Below, one piece after another: positions 25,066-25,090 of a stretch of DNA of 25,090 bases. Each line of letters begins with the position of its first letter. Positions within the stretch are counted from its first letter, which is position 1. The notes under the pieces were generated by a model, which saw nothing but the letters and a program-made list of their open reading frames with translations, had not been told where the DNA came from and did not search any database. The DNA comes from CAZERT01 sp964630015 (GTDB lineage Bacteria; Patescibacteriota; Microgenomatia; UBA10105; UBA927). The DNA lies in NCBI GenBank assembly GCA_964630015.1, contig CAZVTJ010000009.1:1-25090 (forward strand), given 5' to 3'. The translations under genes were made by a program, and so were the position numbers.

Positions 25066-25087
25066 TTTCCTGTGGCAGGATTTTATA
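25066..25087 (-). promoter_or_regulatory. Ribosome binding site and possible -10 box of the long operon
   Basis: Upstream of the ATG at 25061 the minus strand shows TATAAA (25087-25082) and, closer, AGGAAA (25071-25066) ending 4 bases before the ATG. A transcript starting about 7 bases after the -10 would carry a short leader that includes the binding site. The -35 region lies outside the window, so the promoter part is tentative, while the binding site is reasonable. Confidence 0.4.
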
Positions 25088-25090
25088 CAG

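Noticed and set aside
1..25090. Recoded TGA (code 25) in a CPR genome
   Set aside because: Several genes end in TGA in ATGA overlaps (1379, 13720, 14766, 23511), and the frames are full length under the standard bacterial code.
1..25090. tRNA, rRNA, CRISPR array, insertion sequence or attachment site
   Set aside because: No cloverleaf-like stretches, spaced repeats, transposase-like frames or terminal inverted repeats were noticed; almost every base is accounted for by glycosylation genes.

Overview
This 25 kb window is almost entirely coding: 17 protein genes, no RNA genes, no mobile elements, no CRISPR. The largest gene-free stretch is the 85-base divergent gap at 7264-7348, so nothing longer than 300 bases lacks a gene. 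The contents are an envelope glycosylation locus. There are four PMT/ArnT-like (GT39-type) membrane glycosyltransferases, one further orphan GT-C-like membrane protein, three YfhO-family proteins, two 6-pyruvoyl-tetrahydropterin-synthase-related (PF10131-type) membrane proteins, five GT2 enzymes (one of them a polyprenyl-phosphate sugar synthase type), one GT4 enzyme and one Wzx/MOP-type flippase. This repertoire, with many paralogous GT39, YfhO and PF10131 proteins packed together, resembles Candidate Phyla Radiation bacteria of the Microgenomates type; that is an inference from gene content, and Chloroflexota or another lineage cannot be excluded. TGA is used as a normal stop (several ATGA overlaps), so the recoded Gracilibacteria/Absconditabacteria genetic code does not apply.

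Layout. Left part (1-10523), AT-rich: a GT39-type gene cut by the left edge and a second overlapping it by 4 bases (+ strand); a convergent two-gene minus-strand unit (GT39-type at 7263, then YfhO-type at 5561); a short divergent promoter region; then two plus-strand genes, the orphan GT-C-like protein and another GT39-type enzyme. Right part (10536-25061): eleven genes on the minus strand with spacings from a 26-base overlap to a 17-base gap, transcribed from near 25080 leftward: PF10131-type, PF10131-type, polyprenyl-P-sugar synthase-like GT2, flippase, WaaE-like GT2, rhamnosyltransferase-like GT2, WaaE-like GT2, YfhO, GT4, YfhO, GT2. Hand counts of sampled 60-base lines give roughly 18-40% G+C on the left and 45-62% on the right. 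The change falls inside the last gene of the long operon, near 10.78 kb.

Working model (inference). The cytoplasmic GT2 and GT4 enzymes build a lipid-linked glycan that the flippase exports. The small GT2 enzyme charges polyprenyl phosphate with single sugars. The ten multi-pass GT-C-like proteins use such lipid-linked donors on the outer face of the membrane to decorate a surface polymer or S-layer protein. The combination of a polyprenyl-P-sugar synthase, a flippase and YfhO recalls the CsbB/GtcA/YfhO three-component glycosylation systems of Firmicutes. No sugar-nucleotide synthesis genes, priming phosphoglycosyltransferase, Wzy polymerase or ligase are visible here.
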